Positions 21,290 through 32,891 of a DNA stretch of 64,000 bases are shown here, one piece after another (the first letter of the stretch is position 1; every line of letters begins with the position of its first letter). The notes beneath the pieces were generated by a model, which worked only from the letters and a program-made list of their open reading frames with translations, was not told the DNA's origin and ran no database searches. The DNA comes from Armigeres subalbatus (lineage: Eukaryota > Arthropoda > Insecta > Diptera > Culicidae). The DNA lies in the NCBI RefSeq assembly GCF_024139115.2, contig NC_085140.1:292359293-292423292 (forward strand), written 5' to 3'. Position numbers and translations under genes: made by a program.

Positions 21290-22175
21290 TTGAAACTTTT
21301 TGGACAAATTTTGGACAATTCTCCTCTACAGCTGGCTACTTATTTTTTCAATACAATGTGGGCAGCAAAAGAATTTGTTGAAAGTTGATCTGCACATTTT
21401 GACTCGCAACAAATCTATTGTTTTCGTAATTGGTGATTTCAATGCCAAACACCATTCGTGGAATAATGCTCAAAGCAATTCCAACGGAAAGAATCTATTT
21501 GAAAACTGTTCTGCGGGATATTATAATAATTCAATATCACAATGGCCAACTTATTTTTATTTGATTTGGAATTAACCACGGGTCTGATGTTTTGATTGTA
21601 TTTCCGTAGCACAGATGTTGTCTCTTTTATTCTGTTCACTGTCTATGGAACTTTAACTGTGGATCCATCTCTTTCCTTCTCGTCATTACCCTTATGGTTG
21701 TCTGACCGGTCCCTTCAATGTTGAGGATCTCGCTTTAAATGTTATATGGCGAGATTGCACAATGAAATTGAAAAACTTTCGCTATTCCGAGTAATAAATA
21801 AATCGAAATTATCTGAAATTATTAAAAAAAAAAACCACAAGCCAATTCCAGCACTAAAAGAAGAAAATAAAATTTTAATAACCAATGGCGAAAAAGCTCA
21901 AAAACTCGCTCAGCAGCTTCAGAGTGCCCACAATTTTAGTCTAGGTCTCATTAACTCCACTACTCCAGATTCAGGAAGTTCAATCTCAATTAAAAGAGTG
22001 TAATTGACCCCTCGTTGGTAATTAATTTGGATGAGACCTGTCACTAAACAAGAAAGATGGGATATATCACTAAAAAAATAAAAAAATAATGAAAGCTCCG
22101 GGTGACGATAGTATTTTCTACATACTTATTAAAAAACTTCCTGAGAGCTCTTTAATAAATGTTTTCAAATAGCAT
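21290..22175 (+). pseudogene. Jockey-like LINE endonuclease / RT-start remnant
   Basis: The frame at 21375-21500 carries the apurinic-endonuclease motif V-I-G-D-F-N-A-K-H-x-x-W-N-N followed by N-x-N-G-K-N-L, characteristic of Jockey-clade endonucleases (the G-D-F-N residues are catalytic). Several frameshifts follow. The frame at 21746-22003 is the endonuclease-RT linker, and K-A-P-G-D-D-S-I at about 22087 is the usual beginning of the RT domain. Sequence stops being recognisable near 22175. It directly abuts the truncated Bel/Pao RT, so one insertion or a deletion joined the two. Confidence 0.8.
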
Positions 22176-22487
22176 AAACAGATAAATGGAAAATGGAAAT
22201 GAAAGTTCATTATTACAGTTTTGTTTTTGTTGATAAGCAATTTAGTTTTAGCCATGGGCATTCAACCACTTATTAAGAGTTACAAATTCAATTCGAATTT
22301 ACAAATCTGCATGGTCCTCTTGATATGAGATAAACCAGCCAAGGGATGCAAGTCTTCCAAATAGATATTATGCAGTAACAATCTGAAGAATATTCGCCTC
22401 GAATTGCCCTCCTCGATGGGGAAGGCCGTTAGCGAAACTCATTCGACAGAAAGCCATCTGGCTGAGTGCCACAATGCCGAAGACTTT
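22176..22487. other. Noncoding spacer
   Basis: AT-rich, no gene recognised. GC content rises at 22395-22480 next to the fold-back composite. Confidence 0.4.
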
Positions 22488-23195
22488 GGCCGAATAGGTC
22501 ATTCAGCCGTATAGGTCATTTGACCATGTAGGTTATTCAGCCGAACAGTTTATTCAGCCGAATATGTCATATTGTCAAATAGGTCATTTGACCTTTCACT
22601 TCTGAGAAGTGAGATGTCTCACTTCTTACTCCGCGATATTCACTTTTTACATTTAGAAGTGAGAAATGGAGAGTGAGCAGTGAGAAGTGCAACGACTCAC
22701 TTGTCACTTCTCATCCATAATTCATCTTTTTTCATTTCTCACTACTGCACTACCTTCTCATTTCGAACTTCTCACTTTTCGCAGTGCGAAATGAGAGATG
22801 ATGTGTTAAAAGAATTGCGACTCTTTTCTCACTTTTTTCAGGGAAAATAGAGAAGTGGAGAGTAAGAAGTGAGAAGTGAGACGTCCCACTTCTCACTCAT
22901 CATTTCTCATTTCTCCTAACTCATTTTGCACTTCCTTTTTTCACAGTGACCATTTTCTCTCTTCTTATACTCACATCTCACTGTGAACAGAAACCTCACT
23001 CTCGCTTCTCATTTCACACTTCTCACTTTTCAAAGTGGTCCTTTCCAAACGACCATTTAAGCCGAACGGCTGTATTGCACTTTCGGCTTGATAACTTTCG
23101 GCCCAATAGTCTGATCTACCAAATGGTATATTGAGCCAAACAGCTTTCGGCCAAATGGCCCTCAGCCAAATGGCATTCATCCAATCGGGCCTTCC
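22488..23195. repeat. Second GGCCGAA / GTGAGAAG fold-back composite
   Basis: The left arm (22488-22595) has GGCCGAATAGGTCATT and CAGCCG units. The centre (22596-23030) is GAGAAGTGAGA and TCTCACTTC satellite containing both orientations. The right arm (23031-23195) has reverse-complement units (CCATTTAAGCCGAACGG, TTTCGGCCAAATGGC). It has the same design as 697-1480 with more diverged units, so two independent loci share the arrangement. Confidence 0.75.
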
Positions 23196-26100
23196 CCCTT
23201 CTTCAGATAGAGAAAGCATTTGACAGTGTTTTGCCGAGAGCCTGTTATTTGAAACCTTCTAGCAGACTTATTGTCACTATGAATGAAGTTCCAATGGGTC
23301 TAGTAAATTAATTGGTTATGTAAAATCAAAAATTCACTTTTAAATGTAACAAATATATAGGGTGTCAAAATTTGAATAGAAAATCAAACCTTTTTCTTAA
23401 GAGCAAATTTTGATTCAAAACAAATTTTTAGACCAGCTATGGTTTGCCAATATGGTCTAGTTGCAGAAGGCAGAGGATCCAAAATACAATTTTGAAAATA
23501 TTTCTGAAATTGCCTTCCTAGTATAGTACTAATGAACTTCACAGAATTTCCAATATTGAGAATCAGCAACAGATGTCCATTATCATAATCTAGACAAAAA
23601 TCATCTCAATCTTCTATTTATTGTCCGATTAGCTGATTAAAAAACAGCACGATATATTCAAATTGAGAACCACTGCCATAGAGAGGCATCATCTGTCGTA
23701 GCACGTACGCGATCAGATTTTGGAACGCACCCTGATATAAGGTGATTGCCATTTATTTTATTTTTTTCGCATCGCATATTCTCAGGTACGCACCCGGTCA
23801 CAGTCGATCGATTTATTTTGAATTTCGTATTCAACCTGTTTGCAGCACACATTGCTTCCCCTTCCTCGGCTGGTTCAAGGGGGCACTGCCGAAGGCTCCA
23901 ATGGTCTCCTAAACCAACCGTTGCCGATCGTTTCTTCTAGGCTTTGCGGGCAGAAGTCGTAAAATTCACAATTTATTGTCTTTTAAGCCAGCTTTGTTAC
24001 GGTTTAAATTCGCCCTGCTCCTGCTCCCTGAGCGGCATTGGGGAGGTGCTACCGTGCCGATACGGACCTGAACCGGGCCGGCTTGATAAACAATTTATTA
24101 CGGGGAGGTAATCATTGACATCGCCCGGCAATCGGACGAGCGAACGTGCGGTGGCTTGGAGTCCGTGGAAGTTCCAGGAGGTCATACTAAGAAAGTGATC
24201 GCTGCCGTGTCGCTATGATACAGTTACTTTCGGAATCCGACGAGCCTTTCACATCTTCAGCCAAAGCGCAGGGCCGGGACGATTCGGACGAAACTGTAAC
24301 AGGGCGCGAATGTTGTTTTACTGTACTTGAAGTCCGCTCTCTTTGGCCCCGCGCGCTGGCCGGCCGGCTGGTCAGGAGTCCATGTATTATTTGTTTCTGG
24401 GAGCCTACCTGTCGTTACAGTTCAGAACACTTTTGGCGAGGTAAGGCTGGTTGATTGGAGATGGTCGGCCGCACAGCCCTCATAGCGGTCAGTCAGTCAT
24501 TTGTGGGTCTCGGTGGTAATGCGGCACATACGCGGGGCAGAGACAAACATTCACTTTTGCCCTTCGTAATTACGTGCGCGTCAGGTTGAAAAGTAAAAGG
24601 CGTCTTCGCACGGGAGGGTCGCCGCACCGGACAAAACAAGAACGAGTAACGAAAGGCCGCGAGAGGTCCTGATTTCGTCAATTAAAACAAATTTAATCTG
24701 CTCCAATTGTGGCACTTCGAAGTGACTGGGCGAGAGAGCGGGTGATGTTCGGGTTGGTACAGCGACGCCTTTCGAAATCAAAACAAAGTGCACCGTAGGG
24801 GCCACCGACGGTTGGTTGTTGGCACTATTTTTGAAAGGTGTGCCTTACATAACTGTAGGAAATGTGATTGTATGTCGAAAAGAGAAATGATGTCCTTTTT
24901 GATGACGACTTTTACGACCTTCAGGGAATTGGAGATGCAGCTTTTTTCACAAGGAAACACTTGTACGACGGATCTTATAGAAAAACAACCAAATTTCGGT
25001 AAGATTCGGAAAGAAACCTTGCGATTTTGAGTGGAATTCTGTGACTCCGAATAAAGTCCTTTGGTTTCAATTCGAATCCGGCGCTGCAAATAGTTCAATG
25101 CTCAAGTTTGACTTGATCTTATAAACTTTTAGCATACAGACATAAATAAATGTAAACCATACCTTGCAGCACATTTTGAAAAATCAAGTGTACTCAAATT
25201 TTGTTCAAACCATTAAAATTAAAAATTTATTTTTACGTTATCCTGAATTTTTAAAGTAGAACGTTCTGGTAGAATAAAAAAATAAAGCCCAATAATATAG
25301 AGGTGATTTCAAAATTTTTTTTCTGGGAATTATGGGAGAAAGCTTGTTTATTGGATTCATCTCAACATTTGACGCAAACATCATAAACTCATAAACCGTC
25401 GTCTCCTAGAGGGTCATCATCCTTACTCAATAAAATCTATATTGGTTGAAAAATTCGATCATCAGTAGTGTGTTATGGTTTCTTCGAAACGTATCTTCTT
25501 CGACATAACTGAGATTGAACTAATTTGAATCCGAATGAAACTTTTATTGCAATACCTCTTATGCCGAAATCAATGCCTAATCCTGTTATAACGGACTCAG
25601 ATTCCTAGACGACGACGCCGCAACCGCAGCCGGTCGTCCCAAATAGACCGCACGAAACCGCACACCGCCGCCGTAAGTACAACCACTCTATTGGCATTTT
25701 GAACATTTGTTTTTCAAAACGATGCCACTTCTAGTTAACCTCCCGCGGCCATGAATTCCGCTCCCCATAGGTCACGATTTGCAAAGCAATTACAATTACT
25801 CACCACATTTTCCGCGACCTACCGTGCAGGCGACGGACGACACCAAAGACGACGACGACCGGCCGACGTTGGCGTTGGTTTTGCTTTGCGAGTGGTTTCT
25901 CGAGCAGCGAAATGTTTTTTAGTAAATACCACAAATGAGTATTGGTTTACAAAACAAGCATTAGATAAAATATTTAAGAAGAGTATACAATCGATCACGT
26001 TGAAAATTGGCTTAATTTTCATCATTTATTCAAACTGAATGTCATTTCTTCCTACTCGGGATTGTTTCCTACGTCCGCCATCGTCCGGTTGCCTCCTTCG

Positions 26101-27700
26101 CTCGCGTGCTGCTGGGCATTCCCCAGAGGTTCTACAAAGAGTGACTACCGAATCGAACACGCGGAGGAGCGCAGCTTGATGGGTGCCAAAGGTGACCGCT
26201 TTGAACCCTCCGCGGAATCTTACCGTGGGCGGCTTGCGATACTTGTTGGAAGCTGCCAGCAGAACAGCTGCAGACCGCATGTACGTACGTTCGGTTCAGT
26301 TATCTATCAGTCAGGAGGAGGTAGGAGAGCAGCTTCATATATGAGCAGAACTTCTGCTCCAAGTACATACATTCGGTGCTGATCCCTCTCGATCTCCGAT
26401 ACGACGCGGCGGTGGGAAGCATTCGCAATGAACGTCATCGCCGTCATTCGTCAGAAGCGGGATCAGTAGGGCATCGGGTTTAATTAGAAGAGACTCTTTC
26501 CTCGCTTTGCCGAGTATTTGTACATTTGACCAGCTTGTTTCTATTAATATTTAACTCGTAGGTCGCAAGACGCAAAAGTTGAGAATATTTTCGTTTACCG
26601 TACACAAACCTAACTCTTACTTCCACTCTCACCGCTACTCACTGGTCGAACGAAGTCCTACCAACGACCGGCGATCGCGGCCAGCGACGATGACGACGAC
26701 GACGGCGGAGCGGTTTTGTAGCAGCACAGTGTGAGTTAACCTTTGGCATCTTTGAACTCTGCGGTCGCGAATGTTGTGAGCGGTTCGCTTGAGTGACTGT
26801 GCACGGACGGCGATTGCCAACTCTTGAATGCTGTGAGTTCGGGATTTTGCAACTTTTAGAGAGATTTAGTTTTCGATGTGATATTGTTTTCATTTGAAAA
26901 ATCATTCGCATAATAACTAAACTTTTAGTCTGGATTTTACACAAGTTTGGAAAAGTTTGTATTACACAGAATTGTATTTGCCATCACAATCTTTGCAACG
27001 TGTTCTAAAAATCGTAAAAAATAATAAAAAAATAATTAGATGCTAATTATCATGATGTAATAATTTTAGATGAGCGCAAAAGTCTGTGTAAACTGTTTTC
27101 AACTATATGAATTGCATTGATACAGATTTAAGTGTTTTGACCTCAACTAATAAGGTCGTATTTTGAATTATGATTTTTGAAATGTACGAAAGTAAAAATG
27201 TCATGAGAACAATAATCCCAAAAATCAAGTTGCACTTCATCAATGGTCGTTTCCTAGAAAACGTATTTACATGGAGTTAGGAATTGGGTTGCGAGCGGAG
27301 TGAAGTCGAATGATTAGCAACTAGGCGCCAACAAACGCTAACCGACATGAAGCGGAAAATGCGTTCTAGTAGCGTCAAATTCTTCAGAAGCAACATTGAG
27401 AACGTAAGAAGCGTAGGGTGGTTATTTTTTATATTTTCGAGACTCATGTAAGATATTAGGGTTCTCCGTTAAAAAAGCACGTGCTGGCACTCTGAGAGAG
27501 AAAATTGTCCTATTCAGCCCGCCAGAATGACGCAGTCAGTGTCGCCAAAATTATTTCATCATGCAGTTTACAATTGCTTTAGAATTGGCAACAATGGGGA
27601 AGAAATTTATCACTCATGCAGTGGTTCGGCGAGAGAACAGCAGCAGCGCCGACCAATCACGCAATGAGAAGATCAAAATAAACAAACTCCAACTGGTTTT
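23196..27700. other. Single-copy-looking noncoding sequence with GC-rich islands
   Basis: No transposon or protein domain recognised. Balanced or GC-rich islands lie at 23860-24800, 25590-25900 and 26040-26440. TCAGTC at 24489-24494 and TCAGTT near 26293 are initiator-like. Donor-like sites are GTAAGTAC at 25673 and GTGAGT at 26729. These may be untranslated first exons or control DNA of a host gene outside the window. AT-rich sequence fills 24840-25560 and 26900-27700. Confidence 0.35.
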
Positions 27701-27869
27701 GGAAAATGAAAACATGAGCCGTTTCTAGAACAACATTAGAAAATATCGTGAGAGGACTTTGGAAAAGGTTTCCACACAAGCTTTAAAAAGGATTTTGGTA
27801 ATAAAAATGGTGCTGGTGTAAATAGTACAAATAAGACAAATAAGACAAAGAAGACAAATAAAGTAAGTT

Positions 27870-28015
27870 CCTCCAGTAATTTCTTCGGAAGCTCCTCTAG
27901 GAATCCCGTCAGGTGTTCCTCCAGGAATACTTTCGGAAGTTCCCCCGGAAATTCCTCCGGAAGTTCCTCCGGCAATTCCTCCGGAAGTTCCTCCGGCAAT
28001 TCCTCCGAGCTTTCT
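27870..28015. repeat. 12-bp tandem array (GAAGTTCCTCCG / GCAATTCCTCCG)
   Basis: Alternating 12-base units are almost perfect at 27945-28010 and degrade to the left. Because 12 is a multiple of three, the minus strand reads as P-E-E-L repeats and another frame as G-G-x-x repeats. There is no evidence of a gene. Confidence 0.8.
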
Positions 28016-28159
28016 GAGTGTTTGAGCGTAAGGTGCTGAGAACAATACTCGGCGGTAAACAGGTATCTGGCGGCGTCGCATGAATCACGAGTTGTACCAG
28101 GTGTATAAAGGGCTGGATATTATTAGGAAAAGCTCGGTTGCTTCGTTGCAAGAGTATTA

Positions 28160-29330
28160 GAAGCATCCTTCTACGCTTCTCGGAAGCCGTCTTCCAAGAA
28201 GCTCGAAGGCCTCTTTTCAAGAAGCCTTTTTTCAAAAAGTTCGGAAGCCTCGGAAGCCTGGAAGTCCTCTCCTTTCAAAAGGCTCGGAAGGTTCGTTTCA
28301 AGAGGCTCGGAAAGCTCCTTTCAAGAGGCTCGGAAGCCTTTTTTTAAACGGCTTGAAAGCCTCTTTTCAAGAGACTTGGAAGCCTCCTTTCGAGAGACTT
28401 GAAAGTCTCATTTAAAGAGACTTGGAAGCCTCCTTTCAAGAGGCTTGGAGGCTTTCTTTCAAGAGGCTTGGAAGCCTTCTTTCAAGAGGCTTGGAAGCCT
28501 CCTTTCAAGAGGTTTGGAAGCTTCCTTTCAAGAGCCTTGGAAGCCTCCTTTCAAGAGGCTTGGAAGCCTTCTTTCAAGAGACTTGGAAGCCTCCTTTCAA
28601 GAGGTTTGGAAGCCTCCTTTCAAGGTTCTTGGAAGCCTCCTTCCAAGAGGCTTGGGAGCCTCCTTCCAAGAGGCTTGGGAGTCTCCTTTCAAGAGGCTTG
28701 GGAGTCTCCTTTCAAGAGGCTTGGGAGCCTCCTTTCAAGAGGCTTGGAAGCCTCCTTTCAAGAGGCTTGGGAGCCTCCTTTTAAGAGGCTTGGGAGCCTC
28801 CTTTTAAGAGGCTTGGGAGCCTCCTTTCAAGAGGCTTGGGAGCCTCCTTTCAAGAAGCTTGGGAGCCTCCTTCCAAGAGGCTTGGGAGCCTCCCTTCAAG
28901 AGGTTTGGAAGCCTCTTTCAAGAGGCTTGGAAGCCTCCTTTCAAGAGGCTCGGAAGCTTCCTTTCAAGAGGCTCGGAAGCCTCCTTCCAAGAGGCTCGGC
29001 AGCCTCCTTTCAAGAGGCTCGGCAGCCTCCTTTCAAGAGGCTCGGCAGCCTCCTTTCAAGAGGCTCGGCAGCCTCCTTTCAAGAGGCTCGGCAGCCTCCT
29101 TTCAAGAGGCTCGGAATTCTACGTTCAAGTGGTTCAGAAGCGTCCTTTCTAGATGCTAAAGAGGCCTTATTTTAACATTTTAAGTGGCTCGAAGGCCGCC
29201 TTTCTAGAGGATCAAAAATCTCTCTACAAGATGCTCAGAAGCCTCTTATCAAGATGTGCAGAGGCGTTCTTTCACGAGATTCAGAAGCTCCATGCAAGAG
29301 GCTTTGAATTGTACTTTCAAATGGCTTATG
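28160..29330. repeat. 23-bp satellite array, about 45-50 units
   Basis: The unit CAAGAGGCTTGGAAGCCTCC plus TTT (23 bases) repeats with strict spacing from about 28400 to 29130 and looser copies on either side. Unit variants form blocks: GGCTTGGAAG (28430-28660), GGCTTGGGAG (28660-28900) and GGCTCGGCAG (28990-29110, five to six near-identical units). No stop codon occurs in any forward frame across much of the array, so long frames appear in all three; 69 bases give a 23-residue period. Confidence 0.9.
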
Positions 29331-30018
29331 GAAGCCTACTTCAAGAGGGGGTACCTCAATTAATGCGAAAGTTTGAAGGGGTACCTCTCAAGAAAAAGGT
29401 TGAGAACCGCTGCTCTAGCACTACATACAAAACATGTTTATACGGGAGGATATAATATCAAATAAGGTTGCTGCAATGTTCGTACAAATTATTTTAAAAA
29501 TACTGTTTATACTATACTACGCTGATACGCTACGGGCGCCATTACAAGTACCGAACCAAGATTTGAAACGTACCAAGTACCAAGGTCCCAAAAAACATTG
29601 AACGGCTTCTTTAAGCATCCAGATCTCAGCCGTTTTTCAATCAAATCTCTTGATTTATTGACAGAACAATCTATGGAATGTCGAAAATCGGCTACTAAAA
29701 CCAGATTGCATTTTCATGCAACGGCCACAGAGAACCAGGCGAATAGTTCCGTTCCACGTTTTTGGCAATCTAATTTTGGCTATTCAGCATGTTGCTTGCA
29801 AGTCGTACCACACTGTTTGTATGCAAAATTATATGGAGCAGGAGAAACGTTTGGATAAAATATAGTTCAGCCATGACAATCGAAGAATTATTTTGTGATT
29901 TCAAAGAATATGCGAAAACTAGAATTCTGAAAAATTTACACCATAATCCATCCAAAACAAAACCTTATTAGATGTTGAATACAAAGATCGTGACAAAGGG
30001 ACATATCAAAAACAAAGC
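29331..30018. other. Noncoding spacer
   Basis: No gene or repeat recognised. Short open frames lack domains. Confidence 0.4.
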
Positions 30019-30029
30019 AATGAAAAGGA

Positions 30030-30237
30030 TTTTTTTTCTTTTTTATTTGTTGGGCACTCTGTGTTCATCGACCAAAGATCGTGTATCCAAAGACGGTAAG
30101 GCGCGTAACCCCAGAACGCCACAGTATGGGCTGCGGATCTGGCGACTAACGAGAGTTCGTTGGAGGGGCTGGAAATCGAACCCATGACCATTCGCTTATA
30201 AGGCGAACGTGTCGCCAACTACGCTACGGGACCCCCT
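30030..30237 (-). mobile_element. tRNA-derived SINE with 11-bp target duplication
   Basis: The minus strand starts GGGGGTCCCGTAGCG. Box A is TAGCGTAGTTGG and box B is GGGTTCGATTTCC. Between them the anticodon arm TTCGC-CTTATAA-GCGAA can be drawn, giving a UAU (Ile-like) anticodon. A roughly 130-base unrelated body follows, then an A/AT-rich tail, seen as T-rich on the plus strand at 30030-30055. AATGAAAAGGA flanks it at 30019-30029 and 30238-30248. The 3' body shows it is a SINE, not a tRNA gene. Confidence 0.85.
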
Positions 30238-30365
30238 AATGAAAAGGAATTGGATTTGTTTCTCATTTTTGTGATTTTTTTCATCAGTGAACACACATGT
30301 TAGTCAAAAGAAGCGACGAGTTTGGTGCTGTATTTCTTTATTTTACGTTCCCCCACGTTATGGAT

Positions 30366-31229
30366 GATGGTCTTTTGTGTCTGCTATTCAACATCGCTTT
30401 GGAGGGAGTAATACGAAGGGCAGGGATTGACACGAGTGGTACGATTTTTACGAAGTTCGTCCAGTTATTTGGTTTCGCCGACGACATTTGTATCATGGCA
30501 CGTAACTTTTAGATGATGGAGGAATCCTAAATCAGACTGAAAAGCGAAGCTAAACGGATTGGACTAGTCATCTACACGTCGAAGATGAAGTACATGATAG
30601 GAAGAGGCTCAAGAGAGGTCAATGTAAGCCACCCACCACGAGTTTCTGTCGGTGGTGACGAAATCGAGGTGGTTGAAGAATTCGTGTACTTGGGCTCACT
30701 GGTGACCGCCGATAACGATACCAGCAGAGAAATGCGGAGACGCATAGTGGCTGGAAATCGTACGTACTTCGGACTCCGCAAGACGCTCCGATCGAATAGA
30801 GTTCGTCGCCGTACCAAACCGACTATCTACAAAACGCTTATTAGACCGGTAGTTCTCTACGGACATGAGACCTGGACGATGCTCATGGAGGACCAACGCG
30901 CACTGGGAGTTTTCGAAAGGAAAGTGCTGCGTACCATCTATGGTGGGGTGCAGATTGCGGACGGTACGTGGAAGAGGCGAATGAACCACGAGTTGCATCA
31001 GCTGTTGGGAGAACCATCCATCGTTCACACTGCGAAAATCGGAAGACTGCGGTGGGCCGGGCACGTAGCCAGAATGTCGGACAGTAATCCGGTGAAAATG
31101 GTTCTCGACAACGATCCGACGGGAACAAGAAGGCGAGGTGCACAGCGGGCAAGGTGGATCGATCAGGTGGAGGACGATTTGCGGACCCTGCGCAGACTGC
31201 GTGGTTGGCGCAGCTATGGACCGAGCTGA
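30366..31229 (+). pseudogene. RTE reverse transcriptase C-terminal part (copy 2)
   Basis: The first frame carries L-L-F-N-I-A-L-E-G-V and the catalytic F-A-D-D, ending at a TAG at 30510. A shifted frame from about 30540 (ATG at 30585) gives K-Y-M-I-G-R, V-Y-L-G-S-L-V-T-A-D-N-D-T, the thumb, R-L-R-W-A-G-H-V-A-R-M and A-R-W-I-D-Q-V-E-D-D-L-R, with a stop at 31227-31229. It keeps the thirty codons missing from copy 1. The RT fingers are absent, so it is inactive. Confidence 0.9.
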
Positions 31230-31284
31230 ATGGAGAAGACTTTTATGTGCAGCACAGGCCACTCCGGCCTATAATAAATAAATA
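30366..31284 (+). mobile_element. RTE/JAM-like retrotransposon, 5'-truncated copy 2, perfect 11-bp target duplication
   Basis: ACGTTATGGAT flanks the insert at 30355-30365 and 31285-31295. The 3' end is ATAATAAATAAAT, a short-unit tail typical of RTE elements. Homology to copy 1 (13147-14000, reversed) starts at GATGGTCTTT at 30366 inside the RT palm, so the 5' end is truncated by incomplete reverse transcription. The perfect duplication suggests a relatively recent insertion. Confidence 0.9.
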
Positions 31285-31527
31285 ACGTTATGGATTCTTT
31301 TTTAGCAGTACAGAACAATTTTTGAATGAGTACAATATGATAACAAACAACCGACAACAAAAGTGAATAAAATATGTTATTATGATTGAAATTGTGGAAA
31401 ATGCTTCAAAATTAGTTCATTATGCTATTCAATTTTGCATTCCTTACAGAATCAATAATCTAGTGAATTCTGGAAGCAATTTGTGGCAGATAACTCCAGT
31501 AGGAATTTTTTGATGAATACCTGAAGG

Positions 31528-31673
31528 CATGGCTGGATTTACGGGGGGGGGTGGTGGGTCTGTAGCCCCGGGCCCCCACAAATCTTATGTACCAAAACCA
31601 ACCTTTTTTGTACATCTTGGGGCCCCCACAAGCTGTCGGCCCCGGGGCCCCCTTCCGGCTAAATCCGGCCCTA
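31528..31673. mobile_element. 146-bp hAT-type MITE with 8-bp target duplication
   Basis: Ends CATGGCTGGATTTA and (reverse complement) TAGGGCCGGATTTA are imperfect terminal repeats. CCTGAAGG is duplicated at 31520-31527 and 31674-31681, the 8-base size made by hAT transposases. The core is GC-rich with GGGGCCC runs that also fold back. It lies inside the degenerate TTCCTCCAGGAA repeat. Confidence 0.85.
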
Positions 31674-31689
31674 CCTGAAGGAAAAATAT

Positions 31690-32560
31690 GTGAAAAAGTT
31701 ACATCAGGAATATTTGGAGATTCGAGAGAATTCCTGAAAAAAACTATGTGATAGTTCGTGGAGGATCTCTTGAACGTATTCATCCTGGATTCCTTCAGGA
31801 ATTTATCCAGAATTCCTCCAGGAGTTTTTCCTAAATTCCACCGAGAGTTCATTCTAAATACCTCCTTAAATTCAATCTGAATTCCCCCAGGAATTCATTT
31901 TGAATTCTCCCAGGAATTCATTTTGAATTCTCCAGGGAATTCATTCTGAATTTCCCCAGGAATTCATTCTGAATTCCTCCGGAAATTCATTCTGAATTCT
32001 TCCAGTAATTCATTCTGAATTTCCCGAGGAATTTATTTTGAATTTCTCCAGAAAAAGAAATTCCGAGAGAAATTCCAGGAAGTACTCTCGGATTAATTTT
32101 CGAAGGAACTTCTGAAGGAGCTTCAAAAAGAATTTTGTAGAAACTCCGGGAAGGATTCCTGGATGAACTCAAGAAAGAATTCCTTGGGGAACTTCAAGAT
32201 GAATTCCTGATGGAATTTGAAGAAGCATTTCAGAAGAGACGTTAGGAGGAATCCCTGGAAAAATCCTGAAAGAACTCCAGGAAGAATTACTGGAGGAGCC
32301 TGAGGAGTAATTCCTGGAAGAGCTCCAGGAGGAAATCCAGAAGTATTTTCTGAAGGAACTCCATGATGATTTTTTGGAGAAACTTCAAGAAGGATTCATA
32401 TAGGAACTCCAAAAAGATATTCTACATGAACCACAGGCAGAATTCTTAGATGAGTTCCAGGATTATTTCCCAAAGAAACTCCAAGAAAAATGCCAAAGAG
32501 ACGCCAGGAGGAATTCCTGATGGAACTGCAGGAGGAATACTAGGAGGAACATGTTTGAAG
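31690..32560. repeat. Degenerate TTCCTCCAGGAATTC repeat with a 23-bp tandem block
   Basis: At 31835-32030, units GAATTCATTTTGAATTCTCC plus CAG (23 bases) repeat about eight times. To either side the theme GGAGGAATTCCTGGA continues without a fixed period, and its orientation switches near 32060. Unit palindromes around GAATTC are frequent. Not coding. Confidence 0.75.
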
Positions 32561-32891
32561 AAATCATAACGTGTAAATTTATGACAAATGTTCAGCTACT
32601 GATTTTTAAGAATTTAAAGGTAAATCGCACAATGACAATTATATTATCTAAATGTCAAGGGAAAAAAGATAAATAATAATATAATAAATTAGCAAAGATT
32701 TGTTACGAAATTCAAGAATTTTGTACGACTTCTGGATGAAACAGTATTTTTATGCGCTTAAAAGCTTGAAAATCACTTTGACACGGTCAAAACCTGAACG
32801 GAACGGTTCGCAAGATTTGTAGAGCGTACCAAGAGCTTCCATTTAGAGGTTGTTGCGATGATTTTTAGGGTGTATATCTCTTGTTAGGTTT

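Noticed and set aside
28399..29175. 258-codon frame as a repeat protein gene
   Set aside because: All three forward frames are open because of the 23-base unit; no promoter or flanking coding sequence is visible.
30030..30237. Genuine tRNA-Ile gene
   Set aside because: Box A, box B and an anticodon arm are present, but a 130-base unrelated body, an A/AT-rich tail and an 11-base target duplication identify a SINE.
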